NCBI GenBank assembly: GCA_945829235.1
Contig: CALZUA010000018.1
Coordinates: forward strand, 1 to 64,000
Length of the DNA stretch: 64,000 bases
Reading direction: 5' to 3'
Origin: an uncultured Clostridia bacterium
GTDB taxonomy: Bacteria; Bacillota; Clostridia; Oscillospirales; Ruminococcaceae
Shown: piece after piece, positions 8,858 to 18,522 of the stretch
Layout of the letters: each line of letters opens with the position of its first letter
How positions within the stretch are numbered: position 1 is the first letter of the stretch
Program-made: the position numbers and the translations under genes
The notes under the pieces: model-generated
Database searches by the model: none
Told to the model about the DNA's origin: nothing
The model's input: only the letters and a program-made list of their open reading frames with translations

Positions 8858-8881
8858 AAAAAAGCTCCCCCGAAGGAGAGC
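8858..8881 (-). terminator. terminator of the S10-spc-alpha supercluster
   Basis: On the leftward strand GCTCTCC, a TTCG tetraloop and GGGGAGC form a 7-bp stem followed by six T residues (8858-8863), 46 nt after the rplQ stop. It ends the long ribosomal-protein transcript before the next promoter. Confidence 0.9.
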
Positions 8882-8926
8882 CTTTTCACTTTGTCATCAT
8901 CTAACCGATGTTAGACGCGGCACTTA

Positions 8927-9268
8927 TCAAACCAACTCGATAATCGCCATCTCAGCCGCATCGCCGCGACGCGGACCGAGCTTGTAAATTCTTGTATAAC
9001 CGCCGTTTCTGCCGTTATACTTGGGCGCGATTTCGTCGATGAGCTTCTTCGCAACGTCTTCCTTGGTGATGTACGAGAAAACCTGACGCTTGGTGTGAAG
9101 CGTGTTTGCCTTGCCGAGCGAAATCATCTTTTCAGCCTCCGCGCGAACTTCCTTTGCGCGGGTAACTGTGGTTTCGATTTTTCCGTTTTCAAGCAGGAAA
9201 GTAACCATACCTCTGAGCATTGCCTTTCTGTGGTCACTTGCTCTGCCGAGTTTTCTGGAACCGGGCAT
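8927..9268 (-). CDS. rplQ: 50S ribosomal protein L17
   Basis: 113 residues starting [18 protein letters not shown], the conserved L17 N terminus, and ending with the Arg-rich [22 protein letters not shown] tail typical of the short bacterial form. L17 lies near the exit of the nascent-chain tunnel. It is the last gene of the cluster, 32 nt after rpoA, and is followed by a strong terminator. Confidence 0.98.
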   Translation of the reverse strand: MPGSRKLGRASDHRKAMLRGMVTFLLENGKIETTVTRAKEVRAEAEKMISLGKANTLHTKRQVFSYITKEDVAKKLIDEIAPKYNGRNGGYTRIYKLGPRRGDAAEMAIIELV

Positions 9269-9300
9269 AATATCTTCTCCTTTCGGGAAATGTTAAATTT

Positions 9301-10260
9301 TTACTTGTTCTCCTCGGAGTTCATCAGCTCGCAACCGAGCGACTGGAGCTTCGCCTTAACCTCGTCAAACGACTTCTTTCCGAGGTTTCTCACCTTCATC
9401 ATATCCTCGGGGGACTTGTTTACAAGGTCCTCGACGGTGTTGATTCCGGCTCTCTTCAGGCAGTTGAACGAACGAACAGAAAGCTCCAGCTCCTCGATAG
9501 TCATCTCGAGAACCTTATCCTTGCGGCTTTCCTCGCGCGTTTCCATAAGCTCCTGAGGATTGGTTTCATCGGAAAGCTCAGCGAAGAGCGTGAGCCTTTC
9601 GATAAGGATTTTCGCCGCGTAGGAAACTGCTTCCTTCGCGGAGATTGTGCCGTCGGTCCAGATTTCGATTATGAGCTTCTCATAGTCGGTTCTCTGACCA
9701 ACGCGGGTATTTTCAACCGTATAATTGCACTTCAACACGGGTGTGTAGATGCTGTCAATCGGGATTACGCCGATAACGGGTTGGAGCTGATTTTTGTTCT
9801 GCTCCGCCGAAACATAGCCTCTTCCTCTGTCGAGAGTGATGTCCATATACAGCTTCGCGCCTGCACCGAGAGTTGCGATGTGCATACCGGGGTCGAGGAT
9901 TTCAACCTCGCTGTCGGTTTTGATATCGCCGGCAGTTACCTCGCACTCGCCCTCAGCCTCGATATAAATCGTCTTGGGGGCTTCGCCGTACATTTTTGCT
10001 CTTAATCCTTTGATATTAAGAATGATTTCAGTAACATCTTCTTTTACACCGGGAACGGTTGAAAACTCGTGCTGAACGCCGTCAATCTTAACCGACGTCG
10101 CCGCAACTCCCGGCAATGAGGAGAGCAACACCCTGCGTAAACTATTACCCAAAGTGTTTCCATAGCCGCTCTGAAGAGGCTCCAGAACGAACATTCCATA
10201 AGTTCCGTCCGACCTTAGCTTAAAGGTCTCGATATTGAGCTTTTCGATTTTTTCAAGCAT
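9301..10260 (-). CDS. rpoA: RNA polymerase alpha subunit
   Basis: 319 residues from the ATG at 10260, which sits 7 nt after GGGGAGGG. The N-terminal dimerisation domain carries the family marks [17 protein letters not shown] (residues ~34-50). The C-terminal domain (~250-310) has the helix-hairpin-helix that reads UP elements and meets activators, with [15 protein letters not shown] codon run upstream of the ATG could add six residues but lacks a site of its own. rpoA is set apart from rpsD by an unusual 297-nt spacer. Confidence 0.98.
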   Translation of the reverse strand: MLEKIEKLNIETFKLRSDGTYGMFVLEPLQSGYGNTLGNSLRRVLLSSLPGVAATSVKIDGVQHEFSTVPGVKEDVTEIILNIKGLRAKMYGEAPKTIYIEAEGECEVTAGDIKTDSEVEILDPGMHIATLGAGAKLYMDITLDRGRGYVSAEQNKNQLQPVIGVIPIDSIYTPVLKCNYTVENTRVGQRTDYEKLIIEIWTDGTISAKEAVSYAAKILIERLTLFAELSDETNPQELMETREESRKDKVLEMTIEELELSVRSFNCLKRAGINTVEDLVNKSPEDMMKVRNLGKKSFDEVKAKLQSLGCELMNSEENK

Positions 10261-10557
10261 TGGTAACCCTCCCCGCAAGCTTGTCTGTCACGGTAAAAAG
10301 GAAAATCCTCCTTGCCGCATAACCTTAATTATCCGTTTTGTGCAACGCTAAAAGCCGTTTTCGGCATTCAGCTCGCCGTATTCCTGTTAATTTTAAATCA
10401 CGCTCACATAAAGTCTAATACAGTATTGACGGTTTTTCTCAATCTTAATCGAAAACCCCGAGTATGAATTAAAAATAACTGCACTAAATATCTGTATGCT
10501 CTCAGTAAATCCGTTATTACGCCGCTTGAATGAACAGCGCGCGAATTTCCACGGCAA
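10261..10557 (-). other. 297-nt spacer between rpsD and rpoA
   Basis: No coding sequence is visible on either strand. The longest spacer inside the cluster, it holds a small GCCG-TTTT-CGGC hairpin (near 10350) and an A/T-rich stretch (10400-10500). A weak promoter-like pair, TTGAGA and ATTAGA 17 nt apart, reads leftward at about 10410-10440. It could give rpoA-rplQ separate expression or processing, but nothing here is strong. Confidence 0.4.
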
Positions 10558-11163
10558 TTATTTAGAATACAGCTCGATAATCAGGTGCTCGGCAATCTCG
10601 AAGTCGAGATCCTCGCGTGCAAAATTGCGGGTAACCTTTGCGGACTGCTTTTCCTTGTCAACGTCAAGCCACGCGGGTGTAAGTCTGCCGCCGGCAACTT
10701 CTGCAATCTGCTCAAATTTCTTGCTCTTCTTGCTCTTTTCGCGAAGAGAAACCACGTCGCCTACCTTAACTCTGTAAGAGGGAATGTCAACTCTCTTGCC
10801 GTTCACACAGAAATGACCGTGAGTTACAAGCTGACGAGCCTCGCGGCGGGTTGTTGCAAGTCCCATTCTGAAAACGATGTTGTCGAGTCTGCTCTCGAGA
10901 ATTCTGATGAGGTTCTCACCGGCAATACCCTCTTCCTTGGTTGCCAGCTCATAGTAGTGATAGAACTGCTTCTCAAGAACGCCGTAAACAAACTTCAGCT
11001 TCTGCTTTTCCTTGAGCTGTTGTCCATACTCGGAAACCTTCTTGCGGCGATTGCCGTCCTTCTGGAATCTCATAGACTTCTTGTTCTCGGAATAGCCCAA
11101 AACCATCGGGCTGATGTCAAGACTTCTGCACTTTTTCAAAATCGGATCGCGATTTACTGCCAT
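10558..11163 (-). CDS. rpsD: 30S ribosomal protein S4
   Basis: 201 residues from the ATG at 11163, behind GGAGGAAATTTTT. The protein begins MAVNRDPILKKCRSLDISP and has the S4 RNA-binding domain (LDNIVFRMGLATTRREARQLVTHGHFCVNGK, residues ~87-117). It lacks the four-Cys zinc knuckle of C+ S4 forms and keeps one Cys, so it is a C- version. S4 starts 16S assembly by binding the 5' domain and helps form the mRNA entry site. In Firmicutes S4 usually sits far from this operon or, as here in clostridia, within it. Confidence 0.97.
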   Translation of the reverse strand: MAVNRDPILKKCRSLDISPMVLGYSENKKSMRFQKDGNRRKKVSEYGQQLKEKQKLKFVYGVLEKQFYHYYELATKEEGIAGENLIRILESRLDNIVFRMGLATTRREARQLVTHGHFCVNGKRVDIPSYRVKVGDVVSLREKSKKSKKFEQIAEVAGGRLTPAWLDVDKEKQSAKVTRNFAREDLDFEIAEHLIIELYSK

Positions 11164-11261
11164 AAAAATTTCCTCCGTTAATCTAATCAAATATCGGCTT
11201 ATGCCGACGCCGAGCAAACGTTGCGCTCGACAACCAAATTTGTTGTACCAACCAAAATCGG

Positions 11262-11660
11262 TCAGACTCTTCTTCTCTTGGGGGGACGGCAACCATTGTG
11301 AGGAATGGGAGTTACGTCCTTGATGAGCTTAACCTCAAGGCCTGCTGCCTGAAGTGCTCTGATAGCTGCCTCACGTCCCTGACCGGGGCCCTTTACATAA
11401 ACCTCAACAGTCTTCAGTCCGTGCTCCATAGCAGCCTTTGCCGCAACATCAGCAGCTGTCTGCGCAGCATACGGGGTGGATTTTCTCGAGCCTCTGAAGC
11501 CGAGTCCGCCTGCGGATGCCCACGAAAGCGCGTTGCCCTGAAGGTCGGTGATGGTAACGATGGTGTTGTTGAAGGACGACTGAATGTGAGCCGCGCCATT
11601 CTCAACGTTCTTGCGCTCACGGCGTCTGCGAACAACCTGTTTTCCTTTAGCCTGTGCCAT
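11262..11660 (-). CDS. rpsK: 30S ribosomal protein S11
   Basis: 132 residues with a basic N terminus ([12 protein letters not shown]) and the S11 core [33 protein letters not shown] and the C-terminal [18 protein letters not shown]. It sits in the 30S platform and helps shape the E site. It is separated from rpsM by 19 nt and from rpsD by a 98-nt spacer with two hairpins. Confidence 0.98.
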   Translation of the reverse strand: MAQAKGKQVVRRRRERKNVENGAAHIQSSFNNTIVTITDLQGNALSWASAGGLGFRGSRKSTPYAAQTAADVAAKAAMEHGLKTVEVYVKGPGQGREAAIRALQAAGLEVKLIKDVTPIPHNGCRPPKRRRV

Positions 11661-11679
11661 TTATTTACCGCCTTTCCTA

Positions 11680-12051
11680 TTATTTCTTCTTGTTTGCAAT
11701 AGTCTTCTTGGGACCCTTGCGTGTTCTGGCGTTGGTCTTGGTGCGCTGACCGCGAACGGGAAGACCCTTGCGATGACGAGTGCCGCGATAGCAGTTGATT
11801 TCAACCAGACGCTTGATGTTAAGAGCAACCATTCTTCTGAGGTCGCCTTCTACAACATAGCCGTCCTTGTCGATAACGTCACGGATTTTCGCCTCGTCCT
11901 CATCTGTGAGGTCGCGAACGCGTGTGTCGGGATTTACACCCGCTTTTGCCAGAATATCATTTGCGGACTTTCTGCCGATGCCGTAAACATAGGTAAGACC
12001 TATCTCTACACGCTTTTCCTTGGGCAGATCTACGCCGGCAATTCTTGCCAT
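11680..12051 (-). CDS. rpsM: 30S ribosomal protein S13
   Basis: 123 residues beginning [21 protein letters not shown], with a helix-two-turn-helix fold and the basic tail [18 protein letters not shown] that reaches toward P-site tRNA. S13 lies in the 30S head and makes the B1 bridge to L5. Start ATG behind GGAGGAAAG. Confidence 0.98.
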   Translation of the reverse strand: MARIAGVDLPKEKRVEIGLTYVYGIGRKSANDILAKAGVNPDTRVRDLTDEDEAKIRDVIDKDGYVVEGDLRRMVALNIKRLVEINCYRGTRHRKGLPVRGQRTKTNARTRKGPKKTIANKKK

Positions 12052-12075
12052 ACTTTCTTTCCTCCTGTCCGGGAA

Positions 12076-12189
12076 TTAACCCTGTCTTTGCTTGTGTTTA
12101 GGTTCAACACAAATAACCATAACCTTGCCCTTGCGCTTGATAACCTTGCATTTATCGCACATAGGCTTTACCGAAGGTCTGACTTTCAT
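12076..12189 (-). CDS. rpmJ: 50S ribosomal protein L36
   Basis: A 37-codon gene: [20 protein letters not shown] followed by [17 protein letters not shown]. The C11-x2-C14, C27 and H32 set is the zinc ribbon of the C+ form of L36, a late-binding protein of the 50S. The start follows GGAGGTATTACA. It lies between infA and rpsM, the normal order. Confidence 0.96.
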   Translation of the reverse strand: MKVRPSVKPMCDKCKVIKRKGKVMVICVEPKHKQRQG

Positions 12190-12241
12190 TGTAATACCTC
12201 CATTCTGAGCGCTTTAACGCTCAACTAAACCATCAGCAAAA

Positions 12242-12460
12242 TCACTTGGCGCGCCAGGTAATTCTGCCCTTTGTAAGGTCGTAGGGCGACATTTCAACGG
12301 TAACTTTGTCGCCGGGGAGAATTCGTATATAATTCATACGAAGTTTTCCGCTGATGTGCGCCAAAATCTGATGACCGTTTGAAAGCTCTACCTTGAACTG
12401 TGCGTTGGGCAGCGCCTCCAATATTGTGCCTTCCACTTCCAATACGTCTTCTTTAGACAA
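12242..12460 (-). CDS. infA: translation initiation factor IF-1
   Basis: 72 residues of an S1-like OB fold: [20 protein letters not shown] at the start and RGRITWRAK-like KGRITWRAK at the end. IF-1 blocks the A site of the 30S during initiation. The gene begins 2 nt after the KOW gene stop, indicating coupling. Confidence 0.98.
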   Translation of the reverse strand: MSKEDVLEVEGTILEALPNAQFKVELSNGHQILAHISGKLRMNYIRILPGDKVTVEMSPYDLTKGRITWRAK

Positions 12461-12462
12461 GC

Positions 12463-12726
12463 TTATTCACTCTCCTGTAACGCGCTGTCCTGCTCGAACA
12501 GCTCTCTGAGCGTTCGCCGCAGACTCCTGTCCGTAAGCCCCGCGGGCTCGATAACCCGACTTGTCACACGGACGTGTTTTTTGTTTTTTTTCTTCGGCTT
12601 ATCGAGCTTTCGCTCTTTGCCGTCGGCGACGAATAAAAACTCGCCGTCAGTTCGGACGACCAGCATCGCCCTTCCGCAGTCGTGACCTGCGCGGCTGATA
12701 ACAACCGTTCCTGCCGTAATATTCAT
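12463..12726 (-). CDS. KOW-domain RNA-binding protein (L14e-like)
   Basis: 87 residues from the ATG at 12726, which overlaps the map stop codon by one base (TGATG). The KOW motif is in [20 protein letters not shown] (residues 5-24), followed by a Lys-rich segment ([15 protein letters not shown]) and a helical tail. Clostridia often encode this small L14e/L6e/L27e-like protein between map and infA. It presumably binds rRNA or the ribosome; its exact role is not established. Confidence 0.85.
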   Translation of the reverse strand: MNITAGTVVISRAGHDCGRAMLVVRTDGEFLFVADGKERKLDKPKKKNKKHVRVTSRVIEPAGLTDRSLRRTLRELFEQDSALQESE

Positions 12727-13481
12727 CAGTGGCTCTCCAATGTCAGAATAAGCGGCTCGCCGTTTGTGATGGCGACGCTGTGCTCGAAGTGACAGGACAA
12801 GCTTCCGTCGGTTGTCACGACCGTCCACTTATCGCCGAGAATATTAACCCTGCGGCTGTGGGAATTCACCATCGGCTCAATCGCAATCGTCATTCCCGGA
12901 ACGAGCCTCGGTCCGTGACCGGCTTTGCCCTCGTTCGGAACTTCCGGGTCTTCGTGCATTTCGCGACCGACGCCGTGACCGATGAACTTTTCCGCAACGG
13001 CATATCCGCCGCTCTTGACGTGAGTTTCAATCGCGTGGGATATATCGCCGATTCGGTTGCCCGCGACCGCCTGCTCGATACCTTTATAAAGCGCTTCCTC
13101 CGTGAACTTCATCAGCCGTTTGGCTTCCTCGGAAACCTCTCCGACCATAAAAGTCTTGGTGTTGTCGCCCATAAAGCCGTTGAGCTCGGCTACGATATCG
13201 CAGGAAATTATATCGCCGTCCTTCAGGATAGCTTTCTTGCTCGGAATTCCGTGGATAAGCTGATCGTTTATCGAAAAGCAGTTGTGCCCCGGAAAACCCT
13301 GAAATCCGTAGCAGGGGCTGTGTCCGCCCTTTGACCGAACAAAATCATCAACAATTTTGTCCAGCTCCCAAGTGGAAATCCCCGCTCTGATGTTTTTACC
13401 CGCAAGCGCGAGAGCCTGCGCCGCAAGCTCGCCCGCCTTTATCATACCTTTAAGCTCTGCGGGATTTTTAATCTGAATCAT
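12726..13481 (-). CDS. map: methionine aminopeptidase, type I
   Basis: 251 residues of the pita-bread fold. The metal ligands are in DGDIISCDIV (Asp), MGDNTKTF (Asp), GHGVGREMHEDPEVPN (His), AIEPMV (Glu) and SCHFEHSVAIT (Glu). It removes the initiator Met from nascent proteins. No N-terminal zinc-finger extension is present. It overlaps the KOW gene by one base and follows adk by 3 nt. Confidence 0.97.
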   Translation of the reverse strand: MIQIKNPAELKGMIKAGELAAQALALAGKNIRAGISTWELDKIVDDFVRSKGGHSPCYGFQGFPGHNCFSINDQLIHGIPSKKAILKDGDIISCDIVAELNGFMGDNTKTFMVGEVSEEAKRLMKFTEEALYKGIEQAVAGNRIGDISHAIETHVKSGGYAVAEKFIGHGVGREMHEDPEVPNEGKAGHGPRLVPGMTIAIEPMVNSHSRRVNILGDKWTVVTTDGSLSCHFEHSVAITNGEPLILTLESH

Positions 13482-13484
13482 TGC

Positions 13485-14117
13485 TTAACCTCTGATTGCC
13501 GCCAGCGTAAGCCTTGAGGTTTCGGCGATTTCGTTCTGACCTTCAACAGTAACCAGCTTGCCTCTCTTTTCATAGTAATCCTTGAGAGGAGCGGTCTTTT
13601 CGTGATAGGTCTTCAAACGCGCCTGAACCGTCTCGGGCTTGTCGTCAATTCTCTGAACGACCTTAGCGCCGCACGCGTCGCAAATTCCCTCAACCTTTGT
13701 GGGCTTATACTCGATGTGGTAAGAATTTCCGCAGCCCTCGCAAACGCGTCTGCCGCTCATTCTTGCGGTGATTGCCTCGTCGGAAACCGCGATTTCAACC
13801 ACCTTATCGATGTTAACACCCATCTTGTCGAGAGCCTCTGCCTGCTCAACCGTTCTCGGGAAGCCGTCAAGAATAAAGCCGTTCTGCGCGTCGGGCTGTG
13901 CAATTCTGTCCTTCAAGATGCCGATTACAACATCATCGGGAACAAGCTCGCCTGCGTCCATAAAGCTCTTTGCCTTAAGACCTGCTTCTGTTCCGTTTTT
14001 AACTGCCTCTCTGAGCATATTACCCGTGGAAATCGCGGGAATGTTCAGCTCCTTGCAGACAACCTCTGCCTGCGTGCCTTTTCCGGCGCCGGGAGCGCCT
14101 AAGAATATCATATTCAT
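13485..14117 (-). CDS. adk: adenylate kinase
   Basis: 210 residues with P-loop GAPGAGKGTQ (residues 7-16), the NMP-binding STGNMLREAV and DGFPRTVEQA. The LID domain carries four Cys (CEGCGNSYH and CDACGA), so it is the zinc-binding long form common in Gram-positives. It converts ATP and AMP to two ADP. It sits between secY and map, as in Bacillus. Confidence 0.98.
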   Translation of the reverse strand: MNMIFLGAPGAGKGTQAEVVCKELNIPAISTGNMLREAVKNGTEAGLKAKSFMDAGELVPDDVVIGILKDRIAQPDAQNGFILDGFPRTVEQAEALDKMGVNIDKVVEIAVSDEAITARMSGRRVCEGCGNSYHIEYKPTKVEGICDACGAKVVQRIDDKPETVQARLKTYHEKTAPLKDYYEKRGKLVTVEGQNEIAETSRLTLAAIRG

Positions 14118-14195
14118 AAGTCAATCTCCTGTGTTAGCGGTTTACCGATTTCGGATAACAAGCAGTTGTACCGCTTGCTATCCTACGTCTGTAAA

Positions 14196-15527
14196 TTAGT
14201 CCAAAAATCCGGGGTGGTGGCGCATCATAATCTGGCTTTCGAGTGAACGAACCGTTTCGAGCGCAACACCGACAATAATCAGCATTGTTGTACCGCCGAG
14301 TGCCAGACCGCTGATGCCCGAAATCATTGAGAAGATTATCGGGAAAATCGCGACGATTCCGAGGAAAATTGCTCCGATGAGCGTAATCTTGTTGAGCGAG
14401 TTGTGAATGAAGTCCGAGGTGGGCTTGCCGGGACGATAACCCGGAATTGCACCGTTGTTCTTCTTCAAATTGTTCGCAATTTCAACAGGATTATAGGAAA
14501 TCGCCACATAGAAGTAGTTGAACGCGATGATGAGAACGAAATAGATTACCGCGTAAAGGGGAGAATTCTGGCTGAAGAAACGGACGAAGCCGTCCCAGAA
14601 GGTATCTCCGTTACCGGTTATTCCGAAGAAGAAGCAGATTGTCTGCGGGAGCGACATAAGCGACATCGCGAAGATTATCGGCATAACACCGCTCATTGCA
14701 ACCTTAATCGGAATATGTGTTGATTGTCCGCCGTACATTTTGCGTCCGACAACGCGTTTCGCGTACTGAACGGGGATTCTGCGCTCTGCGTTTGTCATAA
14801 AGATAACAAACCAGATCATTACAACGTAAATCACGAGAATTACGATGATGAAGGGGATTTTGCTCGCGTCCGTCTGGCACAGCTTGATATAAGTGTTTAC
14901 GTCGTCGGGGAAGCGCGCCACGATACCTGCGAAGAGTATCATCGAGATACCGTTTCCGATACCCTTTTCGTTAATTCTGTCGCCGAGCCAAATGATAACC
15001 GATGCGCCCGCAACAAAGCAAGCCACAATGGTAATCGCCGAAAGCACCTGTGCGAACGTGTCCGATCCCTCGCCGTATTTCAGAAGCTCGGTTACACCGT
15101 AATCGGTTCTTACGCCGCCGCGGAGCGTGAAGTAGAACGCAACCGCCTGAATAAGCGCAATACCGAGCGAGGTGTACTTTGTGATTTTGTTTATCTTCTT
15201 CCTTCCCTCTTCGCCTTCCTTGGAAAGCCTCTCGAGAGGAGGAATGGCAACCGTCAACAGCTGAATGATAATCGACGCGTTGATGTAAGGCGTGATGGAC
15301 ATCGCGAGGAGTGTACCCTTTGAGAGCGAGCCGCCCGTCATTGTGTCGAGGTAGTTCAGCAACGAAGCGTCGCCGATGAGTTGTCCGATCGACTCATTGT
15401 TGAGGAACGGAACAAAAATGCTTGAACCTAAGCGGAACAGTATGATGATAAACAGCGTGTACAGAATCTTTTTGCGAAGCTGGGTATCAACCCACGCGTT
15501 GCGAAAGACTGTTAACATTCCGTTCAA
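14196..15527 (-). CDS. secY: protein translocase subunit SecY
   Basis: 443 residues with ten membrane helices; marks include ALGIMPYI-type SITPYINASIIIQLL near residue 76, the plug region and the cytoplasmic C-terminal loop GIRPGK-like YRPGKPT. The best start is TTG at 15527, which follows the rplO stop directly and is 5 nt from GAGGTGA inside rplO; an ATG at 15518 is 14 nt away. The two genes are thus coupled. SecY is the channel for Sec export. The partner SecDF is encoded at 34.3 kb. Confidence 0.97.
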   Translation of the reverse strand: MNGMLTVFRNAWVDTQLRKKILYTLFIIILFRLGSSIFVPFLNNESIGQLIGDASLLNYLDTMTGGSLSKGTLLAMSITPYINASIIIQLLTVAIPPLERLSKEGEEGRKKINKITKYTSLGIALIQAVAFYFTLRGGVRTDYGVTELLKYGEGSDTFAQVLSAITIVACFVAGASVIIWLGDRINEKGIGNGISMILFAGIVARFPDDVNTYIKLCQTDASKIPFIIVILVIYVVMIWFVIFMTNAERRIPVQYAKRVVGRKMYGGQSTHIPIKVAMSGVMPIIFAMSLMSLPQTICFFFGITGNGDTFWDGFVRFFSQNSPLYAVIYFVLIIAFNYFYVAISYNPVEIANNLKKNNGAIPGYRPGKPTSDFIHNSLNKITLIGAIFLGIVAIFPIIFSMISGISGLALGGTTMLIIVGVALETVRSLESQIMMRHHPGFLD

Positions 15528-15971
15528 TTACATCACCTCAGCCTTTCCGCCTGCCTTTTCAATTTTTTCCTGAGCGGAAGCTGTGAACTTAACCGCCTTT
15601 ACAGTGAGCTTCTTGGTGAGCTCGCCGTTGCCGAGAATTTTAACGCCGTCCTTCGCGTCCTTGATTGCGCCGCAAGCGATAAGAGCCTCAGCGTCAACCA
15701 CTGCGCCGTCCTCGAAGCGCTTTTCAAGCTCCGAAACGTTTACAGTTGCGAATTCATCAGCGAAGATATTGTTGAAGCCTCTCTTGGGCATTCTTCTCTG
15801 AAGCGGCATCTGACCGCCCTCGAAGCCCGGTCTGATAGAACCGCCCGAGCGAGCCTTCTGACCTTTATGTCCCTTGCCGGCAGTCTTGCCGTTGCCGGAA
15901 CCGTGACCTCTGCCGATACGCTTAACTTCTTTAGTAGCGCCGCATGCCGGCTGTAATTCGTGAAGTTTCAT
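15528..15971 (-). CDS. rplO: 50S ribosomal protein L15
   Basis: 147 residues with the Gly/Lys/Arg-rich N-terminal extension ([24 protein letters not shown]) that threads into 23S rRNA and the C-terminal globular domain ending in GGKAEVM. The secY ribosome-binding site lies inside its last codons. Confidence 0.98.
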   Translation of the reverse strand: MKLHELQPACGATKEVKRIGRGHGSGNGKTAGKGHKGQKARSGGSIRPGFEGGQMPLQRRMPKRGFNNIFADEFATVNVSELEKRFEDGAVVDAEALIACGAIKDAKDGVKILGNGELTKKLTVKAVKFTASAQEKIEKAGGKAEVM

Positions 15972-16022
15972 TAACTATTGCACCCCATTTCTTTTAGTTG
16001 ATAGCTTGCAGAATTTCTGCTC

Positions 16023-16202
16023 TCAGACTTCTTCAACCTTAACAAGGTGAGCGATAGTCTTGATTTTGCCTCTTGTAGCATCGTTATCGGGCTGAGTGGT
16101 AACGGAGTTAATCTTGCGAAGACCCAGCGCCTGAGCTGTGGCAATCTGATTTTTCTTGCAGCTGTTCAAAGAGCGTACAAGAGTGATTTTTAAACTTGCC
16201 AT
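16023..16202 (-). CDS. rpmD: 50S ribosomal protein L30
   Basis: A 59-codon gene, MASLKITLVRSLNSCKKNQI at the start and IKTIAHLVKVEEV at the end, matching the small bacterial L30. It starts with ATG behind GGAGGAAAACACA. It lies between rpsE and rplO, the standard place in the spc block. Confidence 0.95.
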   Translation of the reverse strand: MASLKITLVRSLNSCKKNQIATAQALGLRKINSVTTQPDNDATRGKIKTIAHLVKVEEV

Positions 16203-16227
16203 TGTGTTTTCCTCCTATAAGCTCTTA

Positions 16228-16722
16228 TCAAAGCTCCTTAACGCTCTTGCCTCTGAGAGCCGCAACTTCTTCAGCGGTTCTGAGAGCCATCAAGCCCTGC
16301 ATAGTAGCTCTTACAACGTTGCAGGGGTTGTTGGAACGCAGGGACTTTGTACGAATGTTCTTGATGCCTGCCATTTCGATAACCGCACGAACAGGGCCGC
16401 CTGCGATAACGCCGGTACCTTCGGGAGCCGGACGCATAAGAACTGCGCCTGCACCGAACTTGCCTGTAATCTCGTGAGGAATGGTTGTGCCCTTGAGAGC
16501 GATTTTGTGAAGATTTTTCTTCGCATCGTCAATTCCCTTGCGGATTGCATCGGGAACTTCGTTGGATTTGCCCATACCGAAACCAACCGTGCCGTTTCCA
16601 TCGCCTACAACAACCAGAGCTGAGAACTTCATAATACGTCCGCCCTTAACGGTCTTGGAAACGCGGTTGATGTAAACAACCTTCTCAGAAAGCTCGTTTT
16701 CTGTCTGTTCAATTCTAGCCAA
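16228..16722 (-). CDS. rpsE: 30S ribosomal protein S5
   Basis: 164 residues: double-stranded RNA-binding fold with [21 protein letters not shown]-type N terminus and the C-terminal [22 protein letters not shown]5 lies at the mRNA entry and affects decoding fidelity. The G/A-rich ribosome-binding site GGAGGG precedes the ATG. Confidence 0.98.
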   Translation of the reverse strand: MARIEQTENELSEKVVYINRVSKTVKGGRIMKFSALVVVGDGNGTVGFGMGKSNEVPDAIRKGIDDAKKNLHKIALKGTTIPHEITGKFGAGAVLMRPAPEGTGVIAGGPVRAVIEMAGIKNIRTKSLRSNNPCNVVRATMQGLMALRTAEEVAALRGKSVKEL

Positions 16723-16738
16723 GTCATTTCCCTCCTTA

Positions 16739-17098
16739 TCAGAAATTGAGTCCGCCTTCGCGAGCGCCCTCAGCGAGAGCCGCTACACGACCGTGATACA
16801 CATATCCGCCTCTGTCGAAAACAACATCGGTGATACCTGCCTGCTTTGCCTTTTCAGCGATCATCTGACCAACCTTCTTGGCCGCATCGCAGTTTCCGCC
16901 GTACATATCGAAGCCCTTCTCGGTGGAAGAAGCCGCGCAAAGAGTCTTGCCGTTTACGTCGTCGATAATCTGCGCGTAGATGTGCATAGAAGAACGGAAA
17001 ACATTAAGTCTGGGGCACTCGGGAGTTCCCGATACCTTGCCGCGAACGCGCTTATGACGGCGCATTCTGCTCTTGTTCTTATCGATTATTTTAACCAT
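16739..17098 (-). CDS. rplR: 50S ribosomal protein L18
   Basis: 119 residues with [19 protein letters not shown] at the basic N terminus and the 5S-binding core [25 protein letters not shown] at the end. L18 carries 5S rRNA into the central protuberance with L5. The spacer upstream of it (17099-17207) is unusually long and highly structured. Confidence 0.98.
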   Translation of the reverse strand: MVKIIDKNKSRMRRHKRVRGKVSGTPECPRLNVFRSSMHIYAQIIDDVNGKTLCAASSTEKGFDMYGGNCDAAKKVGQMIAEKAKQAGITDVVFDRGGYVYHGRVAALAEGAREGGLNF

Positions 17099-17207
17099 CT
17101 TATTATCCTTTCATAGCCTTTCCCTGTACGCGCTTCGACGCGTATTGCGGGAAAGTCCTTCAAACAGAATTGATATCTCACGGAGAAATTCTCCGATATA
17201 ATCAATA

Positions 17208-17753
17208 TTACTTCTTGCCCTTTCCTGCCTTGCCTTCCTTGCGGCGGATATACTCGTCAACGTACTTGATACCTTTACCCTTGTAAGGCTCGGGAGGACG
17301 CTTGCTTCTGATTTCGGAAGCGCGCTGGCCAACCTTCTGCTTGTCGATACCAACAACGATAATCTTGTTGGGGGAAGGAACTTCGAGCTTGCAGTCATCG
17401 GTGTCGGAAACGACAACCTTGTGTGAGAAGCCGAGGTTAAGGATAACGTCCTTGCCCTGCTTTTCGCATCTGAAGCCTACGCCGTTGATTTCGAGCTCCT
17501 TCTTGTAGCCCTCGGTTACGCCTACAACCATATTGTGGATAAGCGTTCTCGTAAGACCGTGAAGCGAGCGGGAAATGTTCTCGTCGTTGGGACGCTCAAC
17601 TGTGATAACAGCGCCGTCCTGTGTAATCTTCATCGTGTGATTGAACTCTTTGGTGATTGTACCCTTAGGACCTTTTACGGTTACAACGGAGCCGTCGATT
17701 TTAACGTCAACGCCCGCGGGAACAGTAATAGGCATTCTACCGATTCTTGACAT
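17208..17753 (-). CDS. rplF: 50S ribosomal protein L6
   Basis: 181 residues, two tandem L6 folds, with SRIGRMPITVPAGV at the start and the conserved KRPPEPYKGKGIKY near residue 150. It lies near the factor-binding site of the 50S, close to the sarcin-ricin loop. Confidence 0.98.
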   Translation of the reverse strand: MSRIGRMPITVPAGVDVKIDGSVVTVKGPKGTITKEFNHTMKITQDGAVITVERPNDENISRSLHGLTRTLIHNMVVGVTEGYKKELEINGVGFRCEKQGKDVILNLGFSHKVVVSDTDDCKLEVPSPNKIIVVGIDKQKVGQRASEIRSKRPPEPYKGKGIKYVDEYIRRKEGKAGKGKK

Positions 17754-17765
17754 TACTATTCCTCC

Positions 17766-18164
17766 TTACCATACAAATGCCAGCACTTCGCCGCCGACAT
17801 TCATTTCGCGAGCCTTTTTGTCCGTCATAATGCCCTTGGAAGTGGAAACGATAGCGATACCGAGACCCTTCATAACCTTGGGCATATCCTTGCAGTTGGA
17901 GTAGATTCTCAAACCGGGCTTGGAAACTCTTCTAAGACCTGTGATAACCTGCGCCTTGCTGTCGGTGTACTTAAGTGTGATTTTGATAACGCCCTGCTTG
18001 TTGTCGTCAACAACCTTGAAGGACTTGATGTAGCCTTCGTCGAGCAGAATCTGAGCGATTTGCTTTTTAAGGTTGGAAGCGGGAACGTCAACAGTAGCGT
18101 GCTTTGCGGAATTGGCGTTGCGAATTCTCGTAAGCATATCCGCGATAGTATCTGTAATCTGCAT
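17766..18164 (-). CDS. rpsH: 30S ribosomal protein S8
   Basis: 132 residues: [19 protein letters not shown] at the N terminus and [26 protein letters not shown] at the C terminus. In enteric bacteria S8 represses the spc operon by binding mRNA near rplE; no obvious mimic of helix 21 was looked for here. A 154-nt spacer separates it from rpsZ upstream. Confidence 0.98.
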   Translation of the reverse strand: MQITDTIADMLTRIRNANSAKHATVDVPASNLKKQIAQILLDEGYIKSFKVVDDNKQGVIKITLKYTDSKAQVITGLRRVSKPGLRIYSNCKDMPKVMKGLGIAIVSTSKGIMTDKKAREMNVGGEVLAFVW

Positions 18165-18318
18165 TCATTTACCTCCTAACAACGAGCCGTTACGAATTCC
18201 ATCGGCGAAAAGCCCGTTCGTCGTACTCGCATATTTCGCGCTATGAAGCGCCTTGTCGATACAGAGCCGGACACTGAAAAAACCCGTCCGGCGAGGGATT
18301 TTTGCAGAAGCGATTTGC

Positions 18319-18504
18319 TTACCAGCTTGACTTCTTAACGCCGGGAATCTGTCCCTTGTAAGCAAGCTCTCTGAAACAGATTCTGCAAATGCCGAATTTG
18401 CGCATATATGCGTGAGGTCTGCCGCAAATCTTGCATCTGTTGTAAGCGCGAGTAGAATACTTCGGCTCTCTGAGCTGCTTCTGCTTGAGTGACATCTTAG
18501 CCAT
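18319..18504 (-). CDS. rpsZ: 30S ribosomal protein S14, type Z
   Basis: 61 residues with two CxxC pairs (CKICGRPH and CRICFREL) that bind zinc, the C+ form that is standard in Gram-positives. The N terminus [21 protein letters not shown] is typical. S14 is in the 30S head. It is 18 nt after rplE. Confidence 0.97.
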   Translation of the reverse strand: MAKMSLKQKQLREPKYSTRAYNRCKICGRPHAYMRKFGICRICFRELAYKGQIPGVKKSSW

Positions 18505-18522
18505 AGCTTTCCTCCGTCCTAA

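Noticed and set aside
10261-10557. Missing small gene between rpsD and rpoA
   Set aside because: No frame with a start and a ribosome-binding site longer than ~20 codons was seen on either strand.
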